From the NCBI RefSeq assembly GCF_900604355.1, contig NZ_UWOE01000001.1, positions 3,534,001 to 3,598,000 of the forward strand: 64,000 nt of DNA, in the 5' to 3' direction. Below the pieces are notes generated by a model, which worked only from the letters and a program-made list of their open reading frames with translations, did not search any database and was not told the DNA's origin. The stretch's first letter is position 1; each line of letters opens with the position of its first letter. The position numbers and the translations under genes were made by a program. The DNA comes from Luxibacter massiliensis (lineage in GTDB: Bacteria; Bacillota; Clostridia; Lachnospirales; Lachnospiraceae). Positions 8,891-17,893 of this stretch are shown here, one piece after another.

Positions 8891-9694
8891 TTAATTCTCG
8901 TACTCACATATATACCCTATCTGCCCTGAGTAGGCTGGTTCCGCGGCAAGCATATCATTGGGGGTATCATTCCATACAAATCTTTTTTCTCCGTCAAAGA
9001 AAAATAGGCTCATATATTTTTCCTCCAGATTTCCATCCTGAAAGCTGGGTTCCCCCGCTTTCCATGCATCGCTGCACCAGACATTCTCTGAATTAAGCTC
9101 CTCACCAAACAGCTTATTTTCCTCATTTGCCCAGTAATATTCCTGGGACTGGCTGTCTCTTCTGCCCCCAATATGAAAATAAATATTTGTGAGCTTTTGT
9201 TTGCTTATTTCTTTTCTGATAGCCTCATACTCATTTTCACTATTAATTCTTACCAAATACCCGCCCCGGCTGATACAGTCCTGAAATGCCTCCTCCCATG
9301 TGGCATCCTTCACTATATACTCGTATCGGTGAATGGAACTGTCGTCGGCGGGAATAGAGGAGTCATAGGTATTTAAGCTCCCGCCTGCCTGTTGGCTCAC
9401 CTGATCTTTACTCCCCTCTGTCCCTTTGGCTGTGTCTGTCCCCGCCTCTCCATTATCCTCCTGACCCTGGCCTGATTTATCTGCATCGGCTGCATGATTG
9501 CTGTTCTCCTGCCCGGCTTTATCTGTATTTTTATCAGTTTCACCTTGGGATGAAACCTGAGCCTTATTTTCTTCTGTCTTTTCTCCGGACAGCAGATTCC
9601 CTGCGATAACTCCTGCCGTAATTCCCAGCACAAATGCCAGTATAACTCCAACAATAATCAATATCCGTATTTTGCTTTTGTGATTCCCTTTCAT
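8891..9694 (-). CDS. Membrane-anchored C-type-lectin-like protein
   Basis: 267 residues. A basic N-terminus and one membrane segment (about 12-34) lead into a Gln/Glu/Asp-rich low-complexity stalk (about 38-115) and an extracellular C-type-lectin-like domain (about 125-265). Lectin-fold signs are TWEEAFQDCISRGGYLVRI, then YFHIGGRR, VWCSDAWKAGEPSF and a final GYICEYEN. A GGAGGAGAGAGGT Shine-Dalgarno precedes the ATG. The natural ligand cannot be read from the sequence. It is the first gene of a likely pair with the FHA protein. Confidence 0.8.
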   Translation of the reverse strand: MKGNHKSKIRILIIVGVILAFVLGITAGVIAGNLLSGEKTEENKAQVSSQGETDKNTDKAGQENSNHAADADKSGQGQEDNGEAGTDTAKGTEGSKDQVSQQAGGSLNTYDSSIPADDSSIHRYEYIVKDATWEEAFQDCISRGGYLVRINSENEYEAIRKEISKQKLTNIYFHIGGRRDSQSQEYYWANEENKLFGEELNSENVWCSDAWKAGEPSFQDGNLEEKYMSLFFFDGEKRFVWNDTPNDMLAAEPAYSGQIGYICEYEN

Positions 9695-9707
9695 ACCTCT
9701 CTCCTCC

Positions 9708-9840
9708 TTTTATTCCCGCGGGCAACGAGCCAAGCGGACATGTTTACATGTCCCTTTGGCGGCTGCCGCGAGGGTCTAATACCCCACTGCTTGCATCGCT
9801 GCTAGTTTGATGCCCCGTATGCTTGCATCGGGGCCTTTGG
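9708..9840 (+). repeat. GC-rich dispersed repeat, full copy (~130 bp)
   Basis: Matches the reverse complement of 41370-41485 over most of its length: the GGCGGCTGCCGC core, GAGGGTCTAA, TGCTTGCATCGCTGCT, and a TTTGATGCCC segment, with scattered changes. Its first 46 bases are identical to 5470-5515. It consists of several short hairpins (GGACATGT/ACATGTCC, GCGGC-rich) and has no coding capacity. Confidence 0.7.
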
Positions 9841-10021
9841 CTTTTGCCTGCCTCCCATAACCATATACCGGACAACAGGCTTATTGCCAAAGCCGCCCGA
9901 AGGACGTAAATTAAAGGGTGCCCTTTGGGTATACTCTAAAGACATCCTCTGGCACGCACCCTTGCGGGTGGGTTCGGGCAAACAATGTATACGTACCAAG
10001 CCTCTAATGTCCAATACTTAT

Positions 10022-10060
10022 GATAAAAGACAGAAGCCCCTGATTCACAGGGCCTCTGTC
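10022..10060 (-). terminator. Rho-independent terminator of pgi
   Basis: Minus strand GACAGAGGCCC and GGGGCTTCTGTC pair over 11-12 bp with one mismatch, around a short loop, followed by TTTTATC. It lies 31 bases past the pgi stop. Confidence 0.75.
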
Positions 10061-10091
10061 TTACAGAACTTCCTACAATCAAAAATTTAAT

Positions 10092-11441
10092 TTACAGTCT
10101 CTTTAACAGGGCTTCTCTCTCAGCCTCAAACCCAGGCTTGCCCAAAAGTGCAAACATATTCCTCTTATAGCTCTCCACGCCAGGCTGATTGAATGGATTA
10201 ACGCCGAGTAAATATCCACTCACGCCGCAGGCGAACTCAAAGAAATAAAACAGCTGGCCTAAATAAAACTCTGTCTGCTCGGGAATTGTCACCATCAGAT
10301 TAGGCACATTGCCGTCTGTATGGGCGAGAATTGTTCCGTTCATTGCACTTTTATTAATAAAATCTACCGTCTTACCTGTCAGATAATTCAGGCCATCCAG
10401 GTCAACGGGTTCCTCATTGATAATAATCTCCTCTTTAGACATCTCTACATTGAGGACTGTCTCAAACAAAATCCTGTTTCCATCCTGGATAAACTGTCCC
10501 ATGGAGTGCAAATCGGTCGTCAAGTCTACTGATGCCGGGAAGATGCCCCGCTGGTCTTTACCTTCGCTCTCTCCATACAACTGTTTCCACCACTCGGATA
10601 TATAGTGCAGGCTCGGCTCATAATTAGCCATAACCTCAATTACTTTACCTTTTCTCAGCAGAATGTTACGGACTGCCGCATACTGTAATGCGCCGTTTTC
10701 TGCAAAATCATTTTCCAGGGCTTCCTTTCTCGCTGAAGCAGCGCCCTCCATCAGTGCTGTAATATCTGCACCGCTCACTGCAATTGGAAGAAGGCCTACT
10801 GCTGTCAGCACGGAAAAACGGCCTCCCACATCGTCAGGCACTACAAAAGTCTCATACCCTTCCTCGGTTGCAAGGTTCTTCAACGCTCCCCTTGCTTTAT
10901 CAGTAGTAGCATATATTCTCTTAGCTGCTCCCTCTTTTCCATATTTTTTTTCTAAGATTTCTTTAAATACACGGAAAGCAATGGCTGGCTCAGTAGTCGT
11001 CCCTGATTTGGAAATCATATTGATAGAAAAATCTCTGTCCCCTACTACGTCCATCAGATCTTTTATGTAAGTACTGCTGATACTGTTACCCACATAGTAA
11101 ATCTCCGGCGACTTTCTGATCTCTTTCGATACCACATTGGCGAATGAATGTCCAAGGAAATCAATCGCGGCCCTCGCTCCCAGATAAGAGCCGCCGATAC
11201 CGATTACTAATAATACATCCGAATCACTGCGAATCTGCTCTGCCGCCTTCTGAATACGCATAAACTCTTCTTTATCATAATTAACCGGCAGGTCAATCCA
11301 TCCAAGAAAATCATTGCCCGCGCCTGTCTTTGCAACAAGCTCCTCTTTTGCCTGTGCAACCAGGCCACTCATATATTCCATCTCATGTCCCTGAATAAAA
11401 CTACTTACTTTTGAATAATCAAATGTAACTTTTCCTGCCAT
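10092..11441 (-). CDS. pgi: Glucose-6-phosphate isomerase
   Basis: 449 residues, the short bacterial form of the glycolytic enzyme interconverting glucose-6-phosphate and fructose-6-phosphate in the cytoplasm. Sugar-phosphate-binding SIS features are GIGGSYLGARAAI (about 81-93) and SKSGTTTEPAIAF (about 144-156). The PGI signature with the catalytic Glu is in YGESEGKDQRGIFPAS (about 289-304), and the late active-site Lys is in GVESYKRNMF (about 424-433). It is monocistronic with its own terminator. Confidence 0.97.
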   Translation of the reverse strand: MAGKVTFDYSKVSSFIQGHEMEYMSGLVAQAKEELVAKTGAGNDFLGWIDLPVNYDKEEFMRIQKAAEQIRSDSDVLLVIGIGGSYLGARAAIDFLGHSFANVVSKEIRKSPEIYYVGNSISSTYIKDLMDVVGDRDFSINMISKSGTTTEPAIAFRVFKEILEKKYGKEGAAKRIYATTDKARGALKNLATEEGYETFVVPDDVGGRFSVLTAVGLLPIAVSGADITALMEGAASARKEALENDFAENGALQYAAVRNILLRKGKVIEVMANYEPSLHYISEWWKQLYGESEGKDQRGIFPASVDLTTDLHSMGQFIQDGNRILFETVLNVEMSKEEIIINEEPVDLDGLNYLTGKTVDFINKSAMNGTILAHTDGNVPNLMVTIPEQTEFYLGQLFYFFEFACGVSGYLLGVNPFNQPGVESYKRNMFALLGKPGFEAEREALLKRL

Positions 11442-11642
11442 TGTTATCCTTCCTCCCTGAGTCGTATCTCTCTATACTTTACCCCACAGTTTTGCTGTAT
11501 ATTTACTAGCCAGGACCTTTGCCGCAAAACCTCCGCTGGGGCAGCTTTGTACTTTGATTTTGCCTTGGCCCCGCCCTTCCGGGCCCATGTTGTACAGGCC
11601 CGCTTAGATATATATTAATTTTACCAAATATGCCCTTCTTTA

Positions 11643-12410
11643 TCAAGCTAAAAACTCCTCCAATATTTGACGGATGGCCTCTTCTTTTAATGCAGGCTGC
11701 TCCCCTTCCTCCGTCTTTTCTTTCACTGTACGGCGGATTACCTGTCTGGCGGCATCGCCTTTCTCCACCTTTCTTGGCTCTCCTTCTATATTAATAGATA
11801 ATTCCTTTTCCTCCTTCACCGCTGCCGCCCTGGACGCACTTGTGCTTTCTGGACTGATAACATCTATATTCTCTTTTTCTGTCTGTTTTACTCTCCTGTA
11901 ACGATGGGCGCAGACATTCTCCAAATAATCAACCATATAATTTTTTGCAGCGTTTATTTTGTAAGTCTCATCAGATAACTGGCTGATTACTGATAGGACA
12001 ATCATCTCTGCGGCCCCCACTGCAAGATACTGAAACATCTGCTCACAAAATCCATGTGCCGCATAGTGTCCAAGCGCCCCGGCGGCGGCCAGGATTCCTG
12101 AAAACCATATTGTCTGTATTTCTAGCTGTCTCCACGTATGTATTCGGAAAATAAATCCCCGATATTCATATATGTACTTCTCTACAAATGCCCCTACATT
12201 ATCCACCGTATCGTGTATCATACATGCGTGTTCATATTTGGCCCGCACGAGCTTCATCAGTTTGTGTGTACTCTTTGACATATTACCTGCCGCCTTTGCC
12301 ATGCGGCGCAGAGTAAGCTGGTTTACAATCTTGGCCAGCACTCCTATGACACCTATTGCAATCATTAGATAGAAAACAATATTTGTGTCAGCTGCTACAT
12401 TCTTAAACAT
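11643..12410 (-). CDS. Three-TM membrane protein of unknown function
   Basis: 255 residues from the ATG at 12410, chosen because a perfect AGGAGG stands seven bases upstream. Longer in-frame readings lack a ribosome binding site. Hydrophobic segments lie at about residues 9-28, 100-118 and 122-142. The first two are separated by a basic, helical region containing conserved-looking Cys and His (HACMIHD). The last 90 residues are hydrophilic and highly charged, probably cytoplasmic. I do not recognise the family. It is a single gene with no operon neighbours on the same strand. Confidence 0.7.
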   Translation of the reverse strand: MFKNVAADTNIVFYLMIAIGVIGVLAKIVNQLTLRRMAKAAGNMSKSTHKLMKLVRAKYEHACMIHDTVDNVGAFVEKYIYEYRGFIFRIHTWRQLEIQTIWFSGILAAAGALGHYAAHGFCEQMFQYLAVGAAEMIVLSVISQLSDETYKINAAKNYMVDYLENVCAHRYRRVKQTEKENIDVISPESTSASRAAAVKEEKELSINIEGEPRKVEKGDAARQVIRRTVKEKTEEGEQPALKEEAIRQILEEFLA

Positions 12411-12680
12411 AACTAGACCTCCTGTTTTTGGTTGTGCCACAACTACCATTTTTTGGTGTGAGCTTATTATAGCCCAACTTTCCCGGACATGCCTTAAAAA
12501 CCGTTCTACATATTTCGCCATATGCAAAGTCCCGGGCCCTCATACTGCAATCTGAGATACTTAAGAATTCTAGGGCATTTGAAGTCTTTTAATCCTTAAA
12601 TTTAACAGCCTGTTTTAAACATAGTATTTTTGTGCGCCTTAAGAATGCTCCTGTCATTTTATAGCAAAATCACCCGAAAA

Positions 12681-12709
12681 TTGACTGACGAAAATAATAT
12701 ACTGGTAAT
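12681..12709 (+). promoter_or_regulatory. Possible promoter of the TSCPD gene
   Basis: TTGACT (12681-12686) and GGTAAT (12704-12709) with 17-base spacing. A better -10 (TATAAT, 12726-12731) lies nearer the gene but lacks a good -35. Either could be used. Confidence 0.35.
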
Positions 12710-12761
12710 TTTTTTTATGATTTGTTATAATTCTCATAGAATTTATTTGGGAGGTCATGCT

Positions 12762-13004
12762 ATGCAATATAAGCCGCAGGGAGTCTGTTCACAGATGATA
12801 GATTTTGAAATTCAGGATAATAAGGTAAGAAATGTAAAGTTTCTCGGGGGATGCAGTGGAAACCTCCAAGGTATTGCCAGTCTGATTGAGGGAATGGATA
12901 CCAGCGAGGCAATTGCAAGAATTGAAGGCATTAAATGCGGATTTAAAAAAACATCCTGCCCGGATCAGCTGGCACAGGCATTAAAAAAAGCAACCGGGAA
13001 TTAG
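12762..13004 (+). CDS. TSCPD domain protein (TIGR03905-like)
   Basis: 80 residues. The ATG at 12762 is chosen because GGGAGG stands seven bases upstream; the open frame extends further but without a ribosome binding site. The protein is a stand-alone TSCPD module: GVCSQMIDFEI, then KFLGGCSGNLQGI, and the defining TSCPDQLAQAL near the C-terminus. The spaced cysteines suggest metal binding. In other proteins this module is the C-terminal domain of class II ribonucleotide reductases. The function of the stand-alone form is unknown. Its terminator overlaps the stop codon. Confidence 0.88.
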   Translation: MQYKPQGVCSQMIDFEIQDNKVRNVKFLGGCSGNLQGIASLIEGMDTSEAIARIEGIKCGFKKTSCPDQLAQALKKATGN

Positions 13005-13020
13005 AACCGGTTGCTTTTTT
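12987..13020 (+). terminator. Rho-independent terminator of the TSCPD gene
   Basis: AAAGCAACCGG and CCGGTTGCTTT form an 11-bp stem with a 9-base loop, then TTT. The stop codon TAG sits in the loop. Confidence 0.9.
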
Positions 13021-13058
13021 ATATGGATTTCCATGAACTCTATTTTAATAAATGACAC

Positions 13059-13212
13059 TCCATCTCGAGCGATTGAAGCAACTGTCTGGTGCAGCGCATC
13101 AAAAAATTTGTGGTGTTTTCTCGGTACAGGTCTTTTCTATAATCAAAATTGTTAATAGTTTCTTTTCCTGTATGCGGTACACTTGACAGTTGCTTCAATC
13201 GCTCGAGATGGA
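13059..13212. repeat. Perfect 28-bp inverted repeat enclosing 98 bp
   Basis: Arms at 13059-13086 and 13185-13212 are exact reverse complements over 28 bases (outer end TCCATCTCGAGCG). Complementarity continues imperfectly inward (GTGCAGCGCAT against ATGCGGTACAC). The element lies between the 3' ends of two convergent genes and contains no open frame. It may be a MITE, or an invertible segment. Confidence 0.75.
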
Positions 13213-13227
13213 TAGTATTTATGGAGG

Positions 13228-13734
13228 CTAGTTTACAAAGATACCGTCTGTTGCAGTATTAGCTCTATCATATGGTATTGTATCCTTCATCCCTGCCACA
13301 TGATCAGCATGAACTCTATAATAGTAACCACTGTCTACCTTCATTGTCTTAGATGTAGCAACATAGTATGTATCCTCATCCTCTACTTGCCAAAAATCAA
13401 TCTGATCCCATTTTTCGGTTTCTTCATTATATTGGTCAACATATATTACCGTTGATACATAATCCACTGTATGGTTTGCTGTCGTCGAGGCATAGACATA
13501 TATTCTACCTTTTCCAGCTTTCGTAATGGAACAATCCCCATCCATTAAATGTATGCCTCGAGTCATTTCACTTTTTGTAGTTGCTGATGCTGTATCATTA
13601 TTCGTAAGATAAGAACCATCAATCTGTATCGGCGAATTATCAATTTGCATCGCGTTTGTATTAACTACTGAACTAGAAAAAACGCTGAACATAATTCCCA
13701 TCGTGCATATAGCAGACAGTATTCTTTTTTTCAT
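13228..13734 (-). CDS. Small secreted protein (possibly DUF6147)
   Basis: 168 residues with a clear signal peptide (basic MKKR, hydrophobic core to about residue 22, likely cleavage near residue 28). The mature part is beta-rich and aromatic, with motifs such as RGIHLMDGDCSI, RIYVYASTTANHTVDYVS and YYYRVHADHV. The overall pattern resembles the DUF6147 family of Lachnospiraceae, recalled with limited certainty. No function is known. Nothing lies directly downstream except the 28-bp inverted-repeat element. Confidence 0.65.
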   Translation of the reverse strand: MKKRILSAICTMGIMFSVFSSSVVNTNAMQIDNSPIQIDGSYLTNNDTASATTKSEMTRGIHLMDGDCSITKAGKGRIYVYASTTANHTVDYVSTVIYVDQYNEETEKWDQIDFWQVEDEDTYYVATSKTMKVDSGYYYRVHADHVAGMKDTIPYDRANTATDGIFVN

Positions 13735-13819
13735 TGCTTCTTTTCTCCCTTTTGTATTTACTTTTATTATTTTTTATTTCTGATAAGTAAACAAAATAGC
13801 AAGTTAAAACTTACGCATC

Positions 13820-14932
13820 TTATTCAAAATAAATCATTTTGGTTAAAATTTCTTTGATTTCCTCTTTTTCTAATATACCTTTTATTTGATAATGGATACC
13901 TAAATATTCAAAATTAGCTATATATCTAGTCGCATCTTGACCTTGTATCTTATATTCTTCAACTATGATTTCCTGTTTGGAATTTTTTACAGCAAATTTG
14001 TCTACTAAAATGTCCTCCTTTTTCTGATTCAATGAGGAGTCCGCACCATTTATATAAACAAAGTATCTAATTATTTGTCCATTATAATTATAAAAGAATT
14101 TCGCCTGTTTTTGTTCTTCATCTATCTCCGCTCTTTGTAAACTCATACCTTTAGGTTTGAAACCTAGTTCTATAATTGAACGACCCAATTTTTCAGTTGC
14201 TTCTGTATATGCTGTTATCTCCTCCCCGTCCTCACTCGTCTGTATCTCCATATCCTCCACATTTATAGTTTGAGTCGCCTGATTTCCTAATAGTCCACCA
14301 ATTATCTCTTTCCAATATGACTTGCTCCCCACACTTGTCATACTCATTCCGGCTACCATTAAACAAACTACTGCCACTGCCGCCGCCAGGCGTTTTCCTG
14401 CAGAAAAATGAAATCTCCTGGTTTTCTTCTTTGTCTCTTTATCTGTATTCAAATTCCCACCAACAAGGGTATCCTCCATTTCATCCCCTTTGGACTGACG
14501 GACTTCATCCAACAGAGTCTGCCCAATGGCGTCCCTTAATTCTTGTCCGGTAGATGAGTGAGTCCCATCCAGCAGGGTATAAAACTTTGACTCTCCCTTA
14601 TGCAAACCTCTCTCCTCAGCTTCCCATCTGAGCAACTCTCGTCCAAGGTGAAGCGCCACCGCATCTGTGTCTGACAGCCTAAACTTGATTTTATCATTTG
14701 TAAGTAGAGAAAAATTTGGCGTAATCTCCTGCGAAAACTCTTCGTTATTACTATGCTTATGGCTTCTGACGCCTTTCTCCTCATAAGCCCGTATTTCAGC
14801 CAAAAGCTCCTCTTCCATCTTTTCCGACACGCATATATCTTCGAGGTCAGCGTTATTTATTATTTTCTTTTCTATCTTCCTGGCCTCTTTTTCGATTTCT
14901 TCCTTCAGTAAGAGTTTTTTGATTTGTTTCAT
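13820..14932 (-). CDS. DUF4367-type membrane protein (possible anti-sigma-like sensor)
   Basis: 370 residues. The long charged cytoplasmic N-region (about 1-185) contains a Leu/Glu-rich helical stretch. One membrane segment at about 190-207 follows, and then an external domain. The C-terminal 120 residues (LGRSIIELGFKPKGMSL onward, with FFYNYNGQIIRYFVY) resemble the DUF4367 domain often fused to anti-sigma proteins in Clostridia. An ECF sigma gene lies 2 kb away (16829-17368) beyond murG and could be the partner, but the two are not in one operon. Confidence 0.7.
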   Translation of the reverse strand: MKQIKKLLLKEEIEKEARKIEKKIINNADLEDICVSEKMEEELLAEIRAYEEKGVRSHKHSNNEEFSQEITPNFSLLTNDKIKFRLSDTDAVALHLGRELLRWEAEERGLHKGESKFYTLLDGTHSSTGQELRDAIGQTLLDEVRQSKGDEMEDTLVGGNLNTDKETKKKTRRFHFSAGKRLAAAVAVVCLMVAGMSMTSVGSKSYWKEIIGGLLGNQATQTINVEDMEIQTSEDGEEITAYTEATEKLGRSIIELGFKPKGMSLQRAEIDEEQKQAKFFYNYNGQIIRYFVYINGADSSLNQKKEDILVDKFAVKNSKQEIIVEEYKIQGQDATRYIANFEYLGIHYQIKGILEKEEIKEILTKMIYFE

Positions 14933-15086
14933 TCTTGCTCCCCTTATTTTGGTTACTAGTTTTTCTTGACTTTTTAATAAATAAGTTTAATATGAAATTA
15001 TATGTGTTTTGCCAGTTATATGCAAGTATAACTTTCGGTTTTTTAAGCATAATATAAACAATTCATATCTGGAGGTCTTATATATT

Positions 15087-16163
15087 ATGAAAAGAATCAT
15101 ACTTACCGGCGGTGGAACAGCCGGGCATGTCACCCCCAATATAGCCCTGATTCCCCGGCTTAGGGAATTGGGTTATGATATCCAATACATAGGCTCCTAT
15201 AAAGGTATCGAAAAGGAATTAATCGAACCTTTTGGGATTCCCTATCATGGTATTTCTTCCGGTAAGCTCCGACGATATTTTAGTGTACAAAACTTTACAG
15301 ATCCATTTCGTGTTATTAAAGGTTTTGGCGAGGCCCATTCTATTATTAAAGAGCTAAGGCCCGATATTATCTTTTCAAAAGGAGGCTTTGTATCTGTCCC
15401 TGTTGTCCTGGCAGGCAAGAGGTGCAAAGTTCCTGTCATCATTCATGAATCTGATATGACACCAGGCTTAGCTAATAAAATTGCTATACCATCTGCAACT
15501 AAGGTATGTTGTAATTTCCCTGAGACACTCGAATCACTTCCAGAGGATAAGGCAGTGCTCACCGGTTCCCCCATCCGCCAAGAATTATTATCCGGCAATA
15601 AAATTGCTGCCTTGGATATGTGTGGTTTCTCCGCAGACAGACCTGTTATTCTTGTAATTGGCGGAAGCCTGGGTTCTGTAGCAGTTAATAATGCAGTTCG
15701 CCTGGCCTTGCCTGATCTGCTTGAGCATTTCCAAATTGTACATCTGTGCGGTAAAGGCAAAATAGACGAATCCTTGAGCAGTATGGATGGCTATGCTCAG
15801 TTTGAATATATCAAAAATGAACTCCGTGATATATTCGCCTTGGCCGATATTGTTATTTCCAGGGCTGGTGCAAATGCCATATGTGAACTTGTAGCTCTTA
15901 GAAAACCCAACCTCCTGATCCCGCTTTCCGCGAATGCAAGCCGCGGGGACCAAATCTTAAACGCCCGCTCATTTGAGCGTCAAGGTTTTAGTATGGTTCT
16001 GGAGGAGGAAGATCTCACAAAAGAATCACTGCTTGAAGCTGTAAGAAAGCTATATAATAACCGCGGCACTTATATGGATGCCATGCGGGATTCAAGACAG
16101 CAGGACTCTATTGATACAATTATAAGCCTTATAGAAGCAGCCAGCGCCAAACAAAGTTCTTAA
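15087..16163 (+). CDS. murG: MurG-type N-acetylglucosaminyltransferase
   Basis: 358 residues from the ATG at 15087, which follows CTGGAGG by 11 bases. GT28 glycosyltransferase that adds GlcNAc to lipid I to form lipid II at the inner face of the membrane. Motifs are the N-terminal GGGTAGHVTPN loop, HESDMTPGLANK (about 120-131), the nucleotide-binding GGSLGS (about 192-197) and SRAGANAICEL (about 259-269). It stands alone rather than in a dcw cluster, so it may be a second copy or the only one. No genes for other peptidoglycan precursor steps are adjacent. Confidence 0.92.
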   Translation: MKRIILTGGGTAGHVTPNIALIPRLRELGYDIQYIGSYKGIEKELIEPFGIPYHGISSGKLRRYFSVQNFTDPFRVIKGFGEAHSIIKELRPDIIFSKGGFVSVPVVLAGKRCKVPVIIHESDMTPGLANKIAIPSATKVCCNFPETLESLPEDKAVLTGSPIRQELLSGNKIAALDMCGFSADRPVILVIGGSLGSVAVNNAVRLALPDLLEHFQIVHLCGKGKIDESLSSMDGYAQFEYIKNELRDIFALADIVISRAGANAICELVALRKPNLLIPLSANASRGDQILNARSFERQGFSMVLEEEDLTKESLLEAVRKLYNNRGTYMDAMRDSRQQDSIDTIISLIEAASAKQSS

Positions 16164-16250
16164 AGATGGCCATAAAAGCTATTACTATTGATTCTTTATT
16201 TTAAAGTATTTGTAGTGAACTATCCTCTTTAGTGGCATCCCTTAATACAT

Positions 16251-16412
16251 GCCTATTAAACAACTAACGTTCAATATGATATACCTATTGAACTTCTAAT
16301 GTTCAATGGGATATACCTATTGAACTTCTAATGTTCAATGGGATATGCCTATTGATCTGCTAAGTTCAATGGGATATGCCGCCTATTGATCTGCTAATCT
16401 CCAATAGGATAT
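16251..16412. repeat. Tandem array of five ~32-bp hairpin units
   Basis: Five consecutive units start at 16251, 16284, 16316, 16348 and 16382. Each has the form CCTATTGA(A/T)C-TNCTAAT-GTTCAAT(G/A)GGATAT. Units 2 and 3 are identical apart from the last base. Each unit folds into a short hairpin (CCTATTG/CAATAGG in the last unit). Same family as single copies elsewhere in this window. There is no coding frame. Confidence 0.85.
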
Positions 16413-16720
16413 GGGTTGGGACATTTCCTCAGTTGATAGCGTGTTTCAGGCAAATTTATAATTAGCAAACCTACTGTACTGATTCGATTTGTCTGGAATG
16501 CGCCCCTGATAAAAGTAACCGAAGAATAAAACAAATTATCAAACACTCATAGTACACTGATACGTCTGCTTTCTATAAAATAACTCTATTTTATTTCTAT
16601 CGGCTTAATTGTTATCGGCATGTGCTGCCATTATCTTCAGTATTGCAGAACAAAAAATTATTTAATTCATTTACACAAATATAAATATCCCAAAACACTA
16701 TGTATTGTATATAGGATATT

Positions 16721-16765
16721 GGCAACACATAGCAGTGTTGCCACATCTGCAGCCAAAGCTGCAGA
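16721..16765. other. Two adjacent stem-loops downstream of the second ECF sigma gene
   Basis: GGCAACAC/GTGTTGCC (16721-16742) and TCTGCAG/CTGCAGA (16746-16765) lie 60-100 bases past the sigma gene's stop. No T-run follows on the minus strand, so they are structural rather than clear terminators. The rest of 16413-16828 shows nothing recognisable. Confidence 0.4.
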
Positions 16766-16828
16766 AAGTCTTAGATATGTACTGGACACATCAATTAAAT
16801 CTTATTCCTTGCGGCCTCTTCCTACTTA

Positions 16829-17368
16829 CTATGACCGGTTTAGTTCGTCATACTCTACACCGAATTCCTTCTTTATCCAAGTTCTGGCTCTATGTAATAG
16901 GCTATGAAGAACTTCAATACGAATTCCCATCTCCTCTGCTACTTTCGCCTGAGGTATTTCAAGATAATATACCAGAGTCATGGCTTCATACCATCTCTTG
17001 TTTCTCTCCATCAGTGCTGTAAATATTTTTTCATGAAGCTCGTGACGTTCAAGATCTTTTAATTCTTCCATAAATTCATATTCTGCACTCTCGACTATCT
17101 CCTGAGCTTCCCCTGCTATTTCATCATCCGGCACTTCGCGCACGGCTCTTTTCTTATAATTTAAGGCATAATTCTTAGCAGTGGTATATAGCCATGATTT
17201 AATATTACTGCGATTCATATCATTATAATAAATATATAATTGCAAGAACGTATTCTGGGTAATATCTTCCGCCACATCAAAATTACCGGAGTATGTATAT
17301 GCCGCCTTTAAGACAAGATTTTTATATTTCTCGTAAACCTCATCAAATCCATTATTTTCAGTCAACAT
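16829..17368 (-). CDS. RNA polymerase sigma factor, ECF (sigma-70 family)
   Basis: 179 residues. Region 2 is at about 8-75 (DEVYEKYKNLVLKAAYTYSG, then DVAEDITQNTFLQLY and SNIKSWLYTTAKNYALNYK). Region 4 is at about 115-172 (ALMERNKRWYEAMTLVYYLE, then KVAEEMGIRIEVLHSLLHRAR). It starts 13 bases after the HIT gene and is likely co-transcribed with it. No anti-sigma gene follows. The DUF4367 protein at 13820-14932 is the nearest plausible regulator. Confidence 0.9.
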   Translation of the reverse strand: MLTENNGFDEVYEKYKNLVLKAAYTYSGNFDVAEDITQNTFLQLYIYYNDMNRSNIKSWLYTTAKNYALNYKKRAVREVPDDEIAGEAQEIVESAEYEFMEELKDLERHELHEKIFTALMERNKRWYEAMTLVYYLEIPQAKVAEEMGIRIEVLHSLLHRARTWIKKEFGVEYDELNRS

Positions 17369-17381
17369 TTTATCCCCGATA

Positions 17382-17789
17382 TCACATTACTTTACTTAGT
17401 ATCTCTTCTTTATCCGCATCTGAAAGCTTACCCATTTTCCAACCTAACCCTACATTATCACCTTTATATCTTGGGATCAGGTGCATATGAAAATGAAAGA
17501 CAGTCTGCCCTGCCGCTTCTTCATTATTTTGTACGATATTATAGCCATCGCAGTCCAGAATACCTTTGAGCTTCACTACCATTTTCTTGGCCAAAACCAA
17601 CACTTCAGCCGCCAGTTTTTCATCCAAATCATATAAATTCCTATAATGCTCTTTCGGAATAATTAAAGCATGTCCCTTTGCAGCTGGACTTAAGTCTAAA
17701 ATAACACGGAAGTTTTCGTCTTCATAAAGGGTTGCGGATGGAATCTCACCCGCTGCCAATTTACAAAAAATACAACTCTCGTCTCTCAT
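17382..17789 (-). CDS. HIT family nucleotide-binding hydrolase (HinT-like)
   Basis: 135 residues, a complete histidine-triad protein. CIFCKLAAGEIPS opens the domain (zinc-type CxxC), LDLSPAAKGHALIIPKEHY follows at about 31-49, and the catalytic triad motif is HFHMHLIPR at about 98-106. Members hydrolyse nucleoside phosphoramidates or adenylated substrates in the cytoplasm. GAGGG stands six bases before the ATG. The downstream neighbour is an ECF sigma gene. Confidence 0.95.
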   Translation of the reverse strand: MRDESCIFCKLAAGEIPSATLYEDENFRVILDLSPAAKGHALIIPKEHYRNLYDLDEKLAAEVLVLAKKMVVKLKGILDCDGYNIVQNNEEAAGQTVFHFHMHLIPRYKGDNVGLGWKMGKLSDADKEEILSKVM

Positions 17790-17893
17790 AGTATTCCCTC
17801 ATTTCTTTTTTATTTACCCATAGTATATCCCATTTTTATCGAAATGAGAAGAGTTTTTATCCTCCTATTCATACGCTTTTTCCCCTTGCTTCC

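Noticed and set aside
13059..13212. Inverted repeat as an invertible promoter
   Set aside because: Both flanking genes end at the element, so neither would gain a promoter by inversion. Kept as a repeat element instead.
15443..15953. Minus-strand frames opposite murG
   Set aside because: Shadows of a conserved gene with all GT28 motifs on the plus strand.
16251..16412. Tandem repeats as a CRISPR array
   Set aside because: Units are contiguous with no unique spacers and no cas genes are nearby.
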